From the NCBI GenBank assembly GCA_020091685.1, contig CM034594.1:6012403-6076402 (forward strand): a stretch of DNA of 64,000 bases, read 5' to 3'. The notes below the pieces were generated by a model. It did not search any database. It had not been told where the DNA came from and saw nothing but the letters and a program-made list of their open reading frames with translations. The DNA is from Lutjanus erythropterus (Eukaryota; Chordata; Actinopteri; Lutjaniformes; Lutjanidae). Both the position numbers and the translations under genes were made by a program. Below, one piece after another: positions 47,280-57,469 of this stretch. The stretch's first letter is position 1; each line of letters starts with the position of its first letter.

Positions 47280-47700
47280 GAACCTCAAAAAACACAATGG
47301 GGTAGATCAATGACTCTGAGCCAAATTAACAACTGGGAGCTGAAGCTGTTATATCAGTCAAGATTACTTTGACAAAAAAAAGCAATTTTACATTGCAAAA
47401 CTCCAGAGATGCTGGTCTACTGTCAACACTTGTTTGGTTCTGAACTAACAACACCTAAGTTACACAATAAGACAGACTAACTAGCAATGGTAGACCAGCA
47501 ACTCATGTGTTCTGCAGTGTGAAATTACAAAGTCTGGTGGCTTTGAAGAGAATTTGAAGTTTCCAAACTAAAGCAGTGAAAATATTTAAACACAAACTGA
47601 TATTGATTTTTTTTAAGTAGCTAAAACATGTTTTGTTGCTGACCCTCTGAAATCATCTAAACAGCAAAATGAGCTCACTCAATTTTTTGTGGATGCATAG
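47280..47700. mobile_element. Family A foldback fragment
   Basis: GCAATGGTAGACCAGCAACT, ATGTGTTCTGCAGTGTGAAA and TAGCTAAAACATGTTTTG match the right-hand interior of copies 1 and 3, including the stretch just before the right arm. Terminal ends are not preserved. Confidence 0.6.
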
Positions 47701-48155
47701 TGAGACACTCAACTTTGATATCATAAATGCATCTTTACTATTTCATGCCAAATTTCCAGAGGCTATAACACATCTTACAGAAATATAATCAACACTGCTG
47801 TGATAAACTTCATTCTTCTACTAGTGTTTGAAACAAGTGTAACCAAACTAAATATTTAAGGTGAACAGATAAATCAAAGTATTTTTAACATGGTGAAGCC
47901 AGTGACCTTTTGTCATGTTATCCTCTCTTTCCAGCTCCATATATCCAACCTAAAATCAACAGAATCTGAATGAATAAATGATTGATTGCATGAGTGAAAT
48001 GTGGGTTTGAGTAAACTCACCTGACAGTTTCAAATGTCTCCAAAACACTATTTTGAGCAACATGGGATGTCAATGATATCATAAGTCTATCTACTGTAAC
48101 ATTAATCTTAATTGCACCACTGTAACCATTATTATCTGTCAATAAACTGCTTCAA
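47701..48155. other. Unremarkable AT-rich intronic sequence
   Basis: No supported feature. Confidence 0.4.
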
Positions 48156-48158
48156 TAT

Positions 48159-48160
<2 letters not shown>

Positions 48161-48199
<39 letters not shown>
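48161..48199. repeat. (CA)n microsatellite, 39 bp
   Basis: An uninterrupted CA run. Confidence 0.95.
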
Positions 48200-48201
<2 letters not shown>

Positions 48202-48227
48202 CACCCACCTAAACCAACTCTCTTTAT

Positions 48228-48930
48228 GCTGGAGGTGATATGCTCAATATTCATCTCATTATATTTTTAAAGTCTTCATCTGTTTCCATTTTCTTTCATT
48301 TGTTGCATTCCGCTCGGGCTTCCTCCTCATCTCTTCCTCTTCCTCTATGCCTCCCTCCCACCGCCCCACCCTCACCCCAAACAAACACACACATATATCC
48401 CCTACCCAAAAGAGGACAGGGGAAAACAGAGCCCCTAGAAAATGCAATATTTCTGTTTTTAATATCGAGGTCTATAAGATCAGGGCAGAGATGGGTTCCA
48501 TGGCAATATGTTTATTTATATATTTTATAAGGAGGGAGGGAAAAAAATCTGCCTATCAGTGTATGTATTTGGGGGGCCTGGGCCACTGTATCGGAGCTCA
48601 TCTTATATGAAAAATAATGTTGTGTATGGCTATACTTTTATATATAATGGCAATATGGGATCAGGGCTCTTTTACAATGTGCCATACTTCAGGCTAGGGC
48701 TAACAGCATTTTATGGCCCGCCAGCAGTTCATCTTCATGTCTCAGGCAGGCAGGAGCACTGCATAATAATGTCGTTTCCTGCCCCCAAATGCTATTTCAC
48801 AGGCCGGGGCTCATTTCTCAAACTTCACCACTTTTACAATTTCCCAAACTTTTATTCCCGTCATTATTACCAACAAGATTTCATTACGTATTTAGAATGT
48901 AAACAAGTCTGAGTAATGACACTCCCCCGT
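48228..48930. promoter_or_regulatory. Strongest candidate conserved noncoding element
   Basis: About 700 bp of complex sequence broken only by a C/T-rich stretch (48318-48400). It contains ATGCTCAATATTCATC, TTTTTAATATCGAGGTC, AATATGTTTATTTATATA, GGGCCTGGGCCACTG, CTTTTATATATAATGGC, CATTTTATGGCCCGCC (HOX/CDX-like near 48708), GCATAATAATGTCG, CCCGTCATTATTACC, CATTACGTATTTAG and GAGTAATGACAC. The 134-codon plus-strand ORF (48508-48912) and the 96-codon ORF have no domain. Confidence 0.57.
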
Positions 48931-49133
48931 CTCCCTGGAATCATTCCCGCTGATGGCTCTGCTGCTATCTCACACACGCGAAAATAAACACACACACCAA
49001 AACATGCGCATGCATACAAATACACAAAACCCTTCCACGCACTGCAGTTCGGCCACATATACACGACGTACGTACGCTCACGTAAACTGCCCCAGCCAAG
49101 ATACAACTCAAAGGCAGTAATTTACTACCCTGC

Positions 49134-49154
49134 GTGTGTGTGTGTGTGTGTGTG
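49134..49154. repeat. (GT)n microsatellite, short
   Basis: GT dinucleotides for 21 bp. Confidence 0.88.
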
Positions 49155-49214
49155 GGCATGCATGTATGTGTTCCCGATAAAGGGGGAGGTGGCGAGGGTG
49201 ATGCGGGGGGGAAG

Positions 49215-49530
49215 GAGAGAGTTTTATACTCAACTCACATAAATCATGTAGAAGAAAAATGAGCAAATGTGCAGGCTAACTCATCTTCTCCCCATCCGGA
49301 GAAAATGAAATTCACTGGAATACCTATCAAAACTGCAATCATCCAGAGATAATATCTTCTTTGGTCTATCTGCACTTTCCGATTTAATTTCCTCCATGCC
49401 CTTGACATCCAGCGATACCATTAAGATGAAGCACATACAGTAAGGGAGTAGTTCTCACGTTTTGATATATGAGATCTCCGCGCTTAATGTAATATCATCA
49501 TTTGAAAATTAATGCAATCTTTCTTTTGTT
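49215..49530. promoter_or_regulatory. Strong candidate conserved noncoding element
   Basis: Complex block: CACATAAATCATGTAG, TCCCCATCCGGAGAAAATG, AATACCTATCAAAACTG, CTTTCCGATTTAATTTCC, CAGCGATACCATTAAG, TGAGATCTCCGCGCTTAATG near 49468 and GAAAATTAATGCAATC. There is no repeat similarity, and it ends at a T-rich tract. Confidence 0.53.
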
Positions 49531-49734
49531 TGGGGGGTGTTTTTTTCTTCTTCTTTTTGGAAACACTCAAGATGCGGTGAGACAGACAACAAGGCAGAGA
49601 GTAAGACAGAGATGGGGACACATAAAAAGGAGACAGAAAAACAAGTGATATGCAAGAAAGCAAAGAGAGACAAGGGGGGATACTTTGTATTTTGTGGCAC
49701 CCCCCCACCTCCTCCTCTTCTCCTCTTTCCAAGC

Positions 49735-49990
49735 CAGAATGACATGCAATTACGTCTGGGCCTGCCCCAAGTCAGAGGTCACTCAAATTACTCCATCACT
49801 TAGCCGCGCCGTCGAGATGAGAGAGAGAAAGAGACCACCCCACCCCCTCCACCCGTGCTTCCACATCCTCCCAACCCCCGCTGCCACATCAAATATCATG
49901 AAATCATTAGTGTAATAAGCATGGAAATCTGTTTGCAGATTATCAACACCCCGGCCCCCCTCCTCCCTCCTCCTTCCCATCCTTTATCTG
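49735..49990. promoter_or_regulatory. Candidate conserved noncoding element
   Basis: ATGCAATTACGTCTGG near 49744, CACTTAGCCGCGCCGTCG, AATATCATGAAATCATTAG, GTGTAATAAGCATGG and GCAGATTATCAACACC, interrupted by a C-rich stretch (49840-49885). Confidence 0.42.
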
Positions 49991-52190
49991 TCCAGAATCT
50001 CTGTCTCTGAGCTGTTTTCACCTCTTTATCCTATACAATCATATTAGAGAGTAAGAAAGACAAAGAAATACAGAAAGAGATAAAGAGGAAGTGTTTAATG
50101 AGACAATTAGAGTCTGACAACACTGACGGAAGCCGAATAAAAAAAAGAAAGGAAGATTATGACCTTTGAACTCTCCTCAACTTCTTGTCTTTTACATGAA
50201 CACGGCTCCAGATCAACTTACTGGCACATTCAGTGAGGTCAGGTTTGTCACATTCTTGGTCTGTGAGTGTGTCGTCTTGAATACAGCTGCTGTTGCCTAT
50301 CTGTCAGTACACCAACAAGGCTATTTGCCTCTGTAAACTCTTCAACTCACTAAGGGACACCAGCATAACATCAGCCATCCCTGAACTAAGCCATGAGTAC
50401 AGCAATCTGGTGGCGCGTCAAGAAAAGAGACCCCCTCCCTTGTTTCTACTCTACCTTTTTGGATAAAACAAATACTCCTACTTGAAATGCACTGTGTCTT
50501 TGGATAAATTAATTGATGATGTTGCTGTATAATAGTTTTTGAATAAAATTAAGAGTGTTGGGCAGAGAGCCAGAAGTTTCAATAGCAAAATCCTGACTTA
50601 GAGAAGCCGATATTGAAAAAATGTTGAGGGTTTGTCAGGATTAAAATATTTGTAATTTTTCATTTCCATTTTTCAATTCAGTGTGAGTCTATTCATGTGG
50701 TGTCATGACATTTAAAACAATATGGAGCAACTTGAGAAGAGTTTCTTTTTACTTTACTGAACAAGTACATTTTACCATCCTGATGGCAGTGACATCAAGT
50801 TACGAGTGTTTAATTACTGGCCTCTTGTAAAAATACTGACAGTGTGTGAGGAAAGGAAAGGCCAATAACAGCTTCAACCTTTAGCTGTTTTCACATATGA
50901 ACTTAGAACAATCTCCTGAGGATGAGCTTGGGATATTTCACACATGTAACACACAAGAGGTGACTGCCCATGTCAGACATGTTCTCACATGTTGGAGGGC
51001 TCATGTCTGGGTAAAGTGTGCAGGAGGACTCATCAGTAATGATGACTGTTTTTGCACTAATATCAATACAAACCAAGTTTCAAAATGGACAAAAAGCACA
51101 CAGCTAACTATGCAGTGAAGCAGAGAGGGGTGACAGAGATGGAGGACAGTGTGACTCCAATCTGCCTGTGCAGGACAAATACTTTTACTTTCTCTGAATG
51201 TGTGCAAATCTGATGTTTTCAAATCACAGATGAGGCAATAAATGAGAGAGGCAATAAACAAAACATGGGGTAAAAATTGAGATATTTGTGGGCTGATCTC
51301 AATAGGCATGTAGTTTGTATAAAAACCAAATGATCAGTGAAGGAGTGGAACTCAATATACAGGTTGCAGAAAAGAATACAAAGCATTTACACATCATTCA
51401 ATATCATCAACACTCCCACTCACTCACACCCGAAAGTGACCTGCTCTTTTCACACATGGGCTCGCATTTACTGTCAAGTGCATACATACAGCTCCTCTAG
51501 CTGATGTCTACGGAAGTAAAATTTTGTAGTGCGTGTGTGAAAGAAATTCAACAAATAGATATATCGTAATTCAGCTGAATGATACTGGGAATTCTGGGTA
51601 TTCTGGGAAGAAATCCTACTGGAAAAATTAAGGTAGCTGCTCTTAAGGTTAAAGGATCAATGAAAGCATTTGGATGGAGCAGGAACACTTCATGCCGTTC
51701 TACAAGATAACTATGACTTTATTCAATACAGAAAAGATTCATTATTTAAATTGATCTGGCTATATACAGACTACATTTTAGGATGTCATTTAATTCTGAG
51801 ATATACTGCAACTTTTCCCTGAAAAAATGTGAGCACAAGTGGTTTGATATATGCCAAACAATTCCACTTGAACAATGTGGCCATTATAAATAAAAAAAAA
51901 AAATTCTACAGACAAATTTAAATGGACCATGTTAATACTTTTACAAGAGGACTGCTATATCCCATCAAAACGTAACGCAAATTCTCCTATGACAACACAG
52001 ATGTGTCATTTCAGTTTTCTGTGAACCATGACCTCAACTCAACCTGCAGGCCTCAACTGACCTGTAAACCAAACTGCCCTCCACCATCACGTCCTGTTAA
52101 AACTCTCATCACATGACCGATAATAAATCTCCCTTTCTCCCCTCTTTCTGTTCCTCCTCTACACCCCTCTCTCTTCTTCTATCCTTCCCC
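49991..52190. other. Intronic sequence, mostly unremarkable
   Basis: Unique sequence with a GA-rich stretch (50045-50095) and a poly(A) run near 51893. No exon, repeat end or motif cluster is supported. Confidence 0.4.
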
Positions 52191-52194
52191 GGGC

Positions 52195-52345
52195 AGTGTG
52201 TGTGGTAGAACGATGGGTACAGCTGCTGATTGAGCCAGTAATCCTGATGAGGCTGATTCCTCATGTATTGATTGAGCTGCTGGCTTTCTTCTTCTTCTCT
52301 CTAAGAAGCTGTGCATCTGGACTGATTAGCTGCTGTAGGCCACCT
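52195..52345. promoter_or_regulatory. Candidate conserved noncoding element (weak)
   Basis: AGCTGCTGATTGAGCC, CAGTAATCCTGATGAGG and ATGTATTGATTGAGCTGC show repeated TGATTGAG motifs in complex sequence. A GT-rich tract follows at 52410-52465. Confidence 0.3.
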
Positions 52346-52594
52346 CTTTCACTATCGCTCCATTTCTCCCTGAGCAAGGAATCGTCCGACTCAGACTTCA
52401 GTGTTTGTGTATGCGTGTTTTATATGTGTGTGTTTGCTTGGATGTGTATGTGTGCTTGTGTGTACAAAAGCAGAAACTAACGCAGAGCACTGGGAGCAAT
52501 TAACTTCAGTCTTTTTCTCTGTATTGCCACTGATCGCTTTCAGTCACTCTGCTGAAATAGGAAAACAAAACAAACACGAACAATAAAACAAACC

Positions 52595-52685
52595 TCAGAC
52601 CACATAAATCTTAATTGCCCACCTAATTACTGCAGCAGTCATTCACTCAGACTGTTAACTTAACAGGAGGAGGTAACGTTAGTAT
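52595..52685. promoter_or_regulatory. Candidate conserved noncoding element (short)
   Basis: AAATCTTAATTGCCCACC, CTAATTACTGCAGC and GTTAACTTAACAGG occur within 75 bp. Confidence 0.33.
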
Positions 52686-54165
52686 TCATCATGGAAAATC
52701 AAGCACAAGAATTATTTGAACAGAAGCTTGATTGTCACATCAGTGTGAAAATTTTACAAAAGTATTATTTTTGTTATGAATAAACAACCGAACAGTTAAT
52801 TGGAACTGATTTAAATTAATATCAGCAAGTAAATTATCATCTATTTGAATAAAAAGTGATAACTTGATAGAAACCAGGTTCTAGGTAGCTGATAATATGA
52901 CTTGAGTGTGGAGATACCAGGATAGGTCAGAATATGGTTGATGCACTAATCTTAAGAGCAGTACATCAACAGAGAGCCATAAATGCCTGTTTAGAAATCT
53001 ACAGGGATATACAGCACGTATGAGGTACAGAGGGAAACAACATTTCGAACAGCCCAGCAACTCCACCTCAGAGGGAGATGAGCTCCATTATTTACGGTTC
53101 TCCGTCCCGAAACGTAATCAGAGTCTTGCGCTCGCCAGGCAGCTGACTACTGGGGTGCAATCTCCCCATAAGCATAAACACACCCATAAATTCAAATACT
53201 CAGTATTCACATATTCAAATTCCCACAGACATATATATACAAAAAATGCACTGGTAAACATACCAATGTGTGTTTGTGTGTGTGTAATGTTTAGCTACCC
53301 TGATAAAGTAACTAAGAATCAAACGCAAACATGTTATAATCTGTCCCTATAGGTCCACTTAATGCCAAAACTATACAAAGCACACATGCAAACTGGCTCT
53401 ACTAACCCCTGCCAAGAAACCTGACAATAAAGCAAATATACTCACATGTGCAGCACCGATCCCAGCTGGGACATGATTGTTTAAAAGACAATCTAGTTTG
53501 CATCTTTTCTGTACAACTTCAGTGAATTAGTGGCCGACAAAATGATAATATTATGTACAGAAAAACAATTCAATGCACCTTTGGCCAGTAAGTATGTAAG
53601 ACATGTGAAAACAATTCATCTATACATACAGCACATATAGAGATACTCTGCACTATATATTGACCCCTCATCGCTTATGTCATATGGAAATGAGTTCACA
53701 TTCCTCCACTTGCCTTTAAAAGGAAGACTCATCTCAGCATAAGAAACATACCGCCTAATGTCTGCCCAGATATAACTGCCAATACATGTATTGATTAATG
53801 CTGTTTATGCATGTAATCCTCTCCTGAATAATTCACTCTGCCTTTTATGGAATATCACATCAATCACACCTCTGGATCCACCTACTGACATCTCCAAACC
53901 CAAACTACACCATTACTGCATCATGCACTCCGTCCATACTTAATGTCCATCATTTTATTTAAGTGTCTGATTTCTGAACAAGAAATCTATTAACTATAAA
54001 TAGCCCTCAAAAACTGGAACAAAAAAGTAGCATCAAGTACACATGTACATGTAATAATAGTATGAATGAGTATGAATGTGAGCGATGAGCAAAATATGGT
54101 AAAATCACCGAACTCTTTAGTCTATTTCAACTTCAATTAGAGACCTACATATAGTCAATAATAAC
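52686..54165. other. Unremarkable intronic sequence
   Basis: Unique AT-rich sequence. No supported feature. Confidence 0.4.
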
Positions 54166-54171
54166 ACTGAA

Positions 54172-54945
54172 GGGATCATTCAGATATTCTGATTTGAGGT
54201 TGTATGAGGTATTTTTAGGCAATGTATTAGCTGCAGTAAATGCTGGTCAAAACACCCTCAGTTAGGTGAAGCAGAGAGGGCCACCAGCATGTAAGCTAAG
54301 TAATGAATTGCTGTGGACAGGGTCAGCAACACAATGTATTTTAGCACTTTAAAAAAGAGACTCTTTTTAACCACTTTACCTTGCTATCAGGTAATGTTTG
54401 CTGATGGGAAAATACAGTTATATGAACAAATAAAACTCTCTCCAACCCAACCTAACTCTATAAACGAAATCAGTCATTTTATTCAGCAGAACACAGGGGT
54501 CGCTGGTCTATCACACCCTCAATTCATTTAGTTTGTGTTTTTGTAAGAATTTACTGAATCCAAACTGACCACTTAAAACAGTAGTACAAAGAAACAAGGA
54601 TCAAGGCAGCAGTAGACCAGAACTCCCATGTTCTGCAAGGTAATATTACTGGTGACACCTGTGGGGTTCGGTTGGTTTGGAGAGAATGATAGCAGTTTCC
54701 TGTCAGAAGAGGATGTCTGACAGCAAGGTAAACTGGTGAAAATATTCAGAATATAGCATTCACTCAAATTGCAATTGATTTTTTTAGGTGCATCTTTTTT
54801 AAGTGCCCTACAATATGTTTTGTTGTTGACCCCGTCCACAGGAGTACAGTGTTTAGCGTCTTTGCTCGTGCTTCACCTAACTGGGGACATGTCACCTGGC
54901 ATCATACACTGACTACAGACTTAAGACTGAAGACTGACTTCACAA
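54172..54945. mobile_element. Foldback DNA transposon, family A copy 3
   Basis: The left end GGGATCATTCAGATATTCTG is followed by the family's left arm (CACCAGCATGTAAGCTAAG, TGCTGTGGACAGGGTCAGC). The right arm has GACCCCGTCCACAGGAGTAC and ACTGGGGACATG but lacks the terminal CTATCCC, so the right end is decayed. The interior inverted GGTCTATCA.../...GTAGACCAG pair is present. Confidence 0.75.
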
Positions 54946-55014
54946 AGTCAAAATCTGAGGGCAACTTTATCTGAACTGCCGCTCGCTCAAGTGAAGAGTT
55001 AGTGCGAACTGTTT

Positions 55015-55425
55015 GAATTTCGAGGTCAGTCATTTGTGTGGCATATTCAGGGTCATTTGCGTAGCGCGTGGTGGGGCGGGGGGTCATTTGCGTAGGGTGC
55101 TGGGAGCTGCGGTTTAGTATGCAGCGAGGCAGGGGAGGGAGGGTATGCGACATCCACAGAGAGCCGGGACCCTCGCTGACCCCTGTCTATAATTCATCCC
55201 CTGGAATATGGGGCACATCAAACCTCAGTTCCTTCCCACCCAAAAAGAGGAGAGAGAACCTTTTCACTTTGTTGCACGGCACTCTGACCCCATATTAAAG
55301 CGGGTAGCAAGAGAAATCTTGGAAACGTTGGCCATTAAATTTTCAGGGCTGTCCCAGGAGAGCGTTTCCAGCAGGCCCTCCATTCATGGATGGGAGAAGA
55401 CTGAGGAAATGGCCCCATGCTGGCA
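55015..55425. promoter_or_regulatory. Candidate regulatory block with repeated GTCATTTGCGTAG
   Basis: GTCATTTGCGTAG occurs at 55052 and 55083, and a variant GTCATTTGTGTGG at 55029. Downstream are TATAATTCATCCCCTGG, CCCCATATTAAAGCGGG, GTTGGCCATTAAATTTTC and CATTCATGGATGGG. CpG-retaining complex sequence, lying about 510 bp below the microexon. Confidence 0.45.
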
Positions 55426-55429
55426 GACG

Positions 55430-55433
<4 letters not shown>

Positions 55434-55480
<47 letters not shown>

Positions 55481-55502
55481 TGTGTGTGTGTGTGTGTGTG
55501 TG
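55434..55502. repeat. Compound (GA)n(GT)n microsatellite
   Basis: About 45 bp of GA followed directly by about 25 bp of GT. Confidence 0.97.
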
Positions 55503-55833
55503 TATTGTTCCAACAGTTATCTCTGAAAAGGTAAAAGTCTCCTTTCATACATGCACATGTAAACAGGTATGCACACATACAAAAACCCTACAAATATCCA
55601 CAAATAAATTAACTAAATGAGGAAGAACTGAGTCTATTATCTGCGTGTGTGTGTATGTGTGTGTTTGGGCAGATTTGGGGATAAATGAAACACTAATATA
55701 AAAGCTGGACCAGGCCCTAGGGGAGAGACTACCCTCCCTCTATCCCTGTTTTCTCTGTTTCTCTCTCTGCCTGCCTGTTAGCTGCAGGTATTCAGCTCCA
55801 ATTCCGGAGGTTTCATTAGGAATGCAGATATCA

Positions 55834-55835
<2 letters not shown>

Positions 55836-55899
<64 letters not shown>
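55836..55899. repeat. (GT)32 microsatellite; (AC)n in the rsrc1 transcript
   Basis: An uninterrupted 64-bp run. On the minus-strand transcript it is (AC)n and begins 36 nt inside the intron after the 37-nt exon. CA repeats in RNA are known binding sites for hnRNP L and can act as splicing enhancers or silencers. Whether this one does is inference. Confidence 0.97.
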
Positions 55900-55902
<3 letters not shown>

Positions 55903-55935
55903 GGGGATAAAAGGGGGGTGTCAAATAGAACTTAC

Positions 55936-55972
55936 CAGATGTTCTAATCTGCCTTTGATGTTCCCGGCGTCC
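55936..55972 (-). CDS. rsrc1: rsrc1 internal microexon, 37 nt ((x)DAGNIKGRLEHL)
   Basis: On the minus strand the exon lies between acceptor TGTTGTGTTGCAG and donor GTAAGTTC. One base completes a codon begun upstream, then twelve codons read DAGNIKGRLEHL and end in phase 0. Vertebrate RSRC1 has ESGNIKAGLEHL here, between the RS-rich N-terminal half and the PPAEQAKARLQLVLEAA segment encoded by the next exon, so the two exons identify the gene together. Being 37 nt, it would shift the frame if skipped. Two features invite regulated splicing: a long (AC)n tract just inside the downstream intron, and a second plausible acceptor (CTTTATTTACAG) 27 nt upstream that would keep the frame open. The RS-domain exons and first exon are expected beyond the right edge. 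Confidence 0.93.
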
Positions 55973-56154
55973 CTGCAACACAACAACACATTTCCCCCAC
56001 TGTAAATAAAGTGCCGACACAAAACGTCATTTAATAAAAAGAACATTTTTGCAGACGCACACACACAAACCAAAATACACACAGACACATAAATACACAC
56101 ATGAGAGGCAGAAGAACACACTCTATTCAAATGTGCTTTATGAACATTTCTGGC

Positions 56155-57100
56155 TGGAATTATTCCTGCAACTAATGATTATTTTCATAATTAATGAATC
56201 TACCTACTACAAGGTTCAACTCCAATGTTTTTTTTTTCACTTGCCCAGTCAGGCAAGTGGATCAGAAATGCACTTGTCCAAAGTCAATTTGTACTTGCCC
56301 CTGTACAAATTGTTTAATTTATTAGCATCATCAAATAACAACAGACTAAAATTAATTTTCATGTTTAATCTAGAGCTGCAATGTCTAGAAAATGTAAGAA
56401 AATAGTGAAAAAAGTCCATCCCATCCCAGTCCAGCCCAAAGTTATGTTTTTAAAAGTCTTGTTTTGTCACTCCAAAACCCAGAGATATTCAGTTTAATAT
56501 GACAATAAACACAGGAAAACAGAAAAAGAGGCTGAAAACAACATTTCTGCCATTTTTGCATGACAAATTACTTCTACTATTCATCATTAAGCAAAATAGT
56601 TTATTTCTTTTTGTGAGTTGCTAGATGTACTAGCCCCAGGCAAGCAGGAAAATCCTTACTTTGAGCCTTGTACTAGGCTTATAATCATAAAACTACCAGT
56701 GAAAGTTTAGTGTTAACCACTTTTGAGGGATCATTACAAAAATGTGTGTTTATGTATGTCTGAATTTTTTAATTCCTAATATTGACATGGACATTGGCCC
56801 CACAAATCTCGTGTCAGTTGGGTTTTATATTGGAAGAAAGCAAAAGTGGCCACAAGTTTCAAGAAGCCAAGATGATAAAATTTACTTAAATGTCATATAT
56901 CAGATAGATATTATTTTGAAAAGAATATTAAGAAAACCATTTCAAAAAATACATTTGAAAATCTAAAACCAGTGAATTTTTGCCATTTATGCTTCAAGAA
57001 TTACATCAAATAATGAATCAATTATCATATAGTAGCTTATTCTTTTTCTGTCGGTGGACTAGTTGATATATCGGCTGATTGTTTCAGCTCGGGTTGAGCT
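56155..57100. mobile_element. Cluster of family B and CACTTGCCC-type element fragments
   Basis: GCAACTAATGATTATTTTC (56168) is a family B end. CACTTGCCCAGTCAGGCAAG (56239) and CAGGCAAGCAGGAAAATCC (56638) bracket a family B interior (56372-56600), matching the composite at 25262-25605. 56960-57100 holds another decayed family B end. Order suggests one composite inserted into or beside an older copy. Confidence 0.6.
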
Positions 57101-57134
57101 ACAGTCAGCAGATGTCACAATCATCCCAGCAGGA

Positions 57135-57469
57135 CTGTAATTAATGACTATTTTTATTGTTGATTAATCTTTCAGTTATTTTCTCTATTAATCAATTAAT
57201 TGTTTAGTCTATAAAATGTCAGAAAATGGTGAAAAATGTCCCAAAACCCAAGACGACGTCCCAAAATGTCTTGTTGTGTTCACAATCCAAACAAAAAGTT
57301 TACTATCATAGAAGAATAAAGAAACCAGAAAATGTCATATTTAAGGAGCTGGAATGGAGAATTTTAAAAGAAATTCTAACAAAATTACTCAAACCGATTT
57401 ATCGATTATCAAAATAGTTGATGATTAATTTAATAGCTGACTATTAATCAAATAATGACTACAGCTCTA
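57135..57469. mobile_element. Best-preserved family B MITE copy
   Basis: It runs from TAATTAATGACTATTTTTAT through TCAATTAATTGTTTAGTC, AAAATGTCAGAAAATGG, CCAAGACGACGTCCC, AAACCAGAAAATGTC, CAAACCGATTTATCGATTAT to GACTACAGCTCT. All blocks of the teleost element are in order, about 335 bp. No ORF of note. Confidence 0.8.

Larger units (their letters stand above)
41087..55935 (-). other. rsrc1: rsrc1 intron of 14,849 bp between the two exons
   Basis: Bounded by a GTAAG donor (55935-55931) and a TGCAG acceptor (41091-41087). The intron holds the densest set of complex repeat-free blocks in the window, several microsatellites, foldback fragments and a SINE fragment. Its size against its 37- and 52-nt exons is the main reason to suspect a non-coding role. 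Confidence 0.9.

Noticed and set aside
48508..48912. 134-codon plus-strand ORF
   Set aside because: Lies in the complex block at 48228-48930, but aromatic-rich composition, lack of splice sites and lack of any domain argue against coding.
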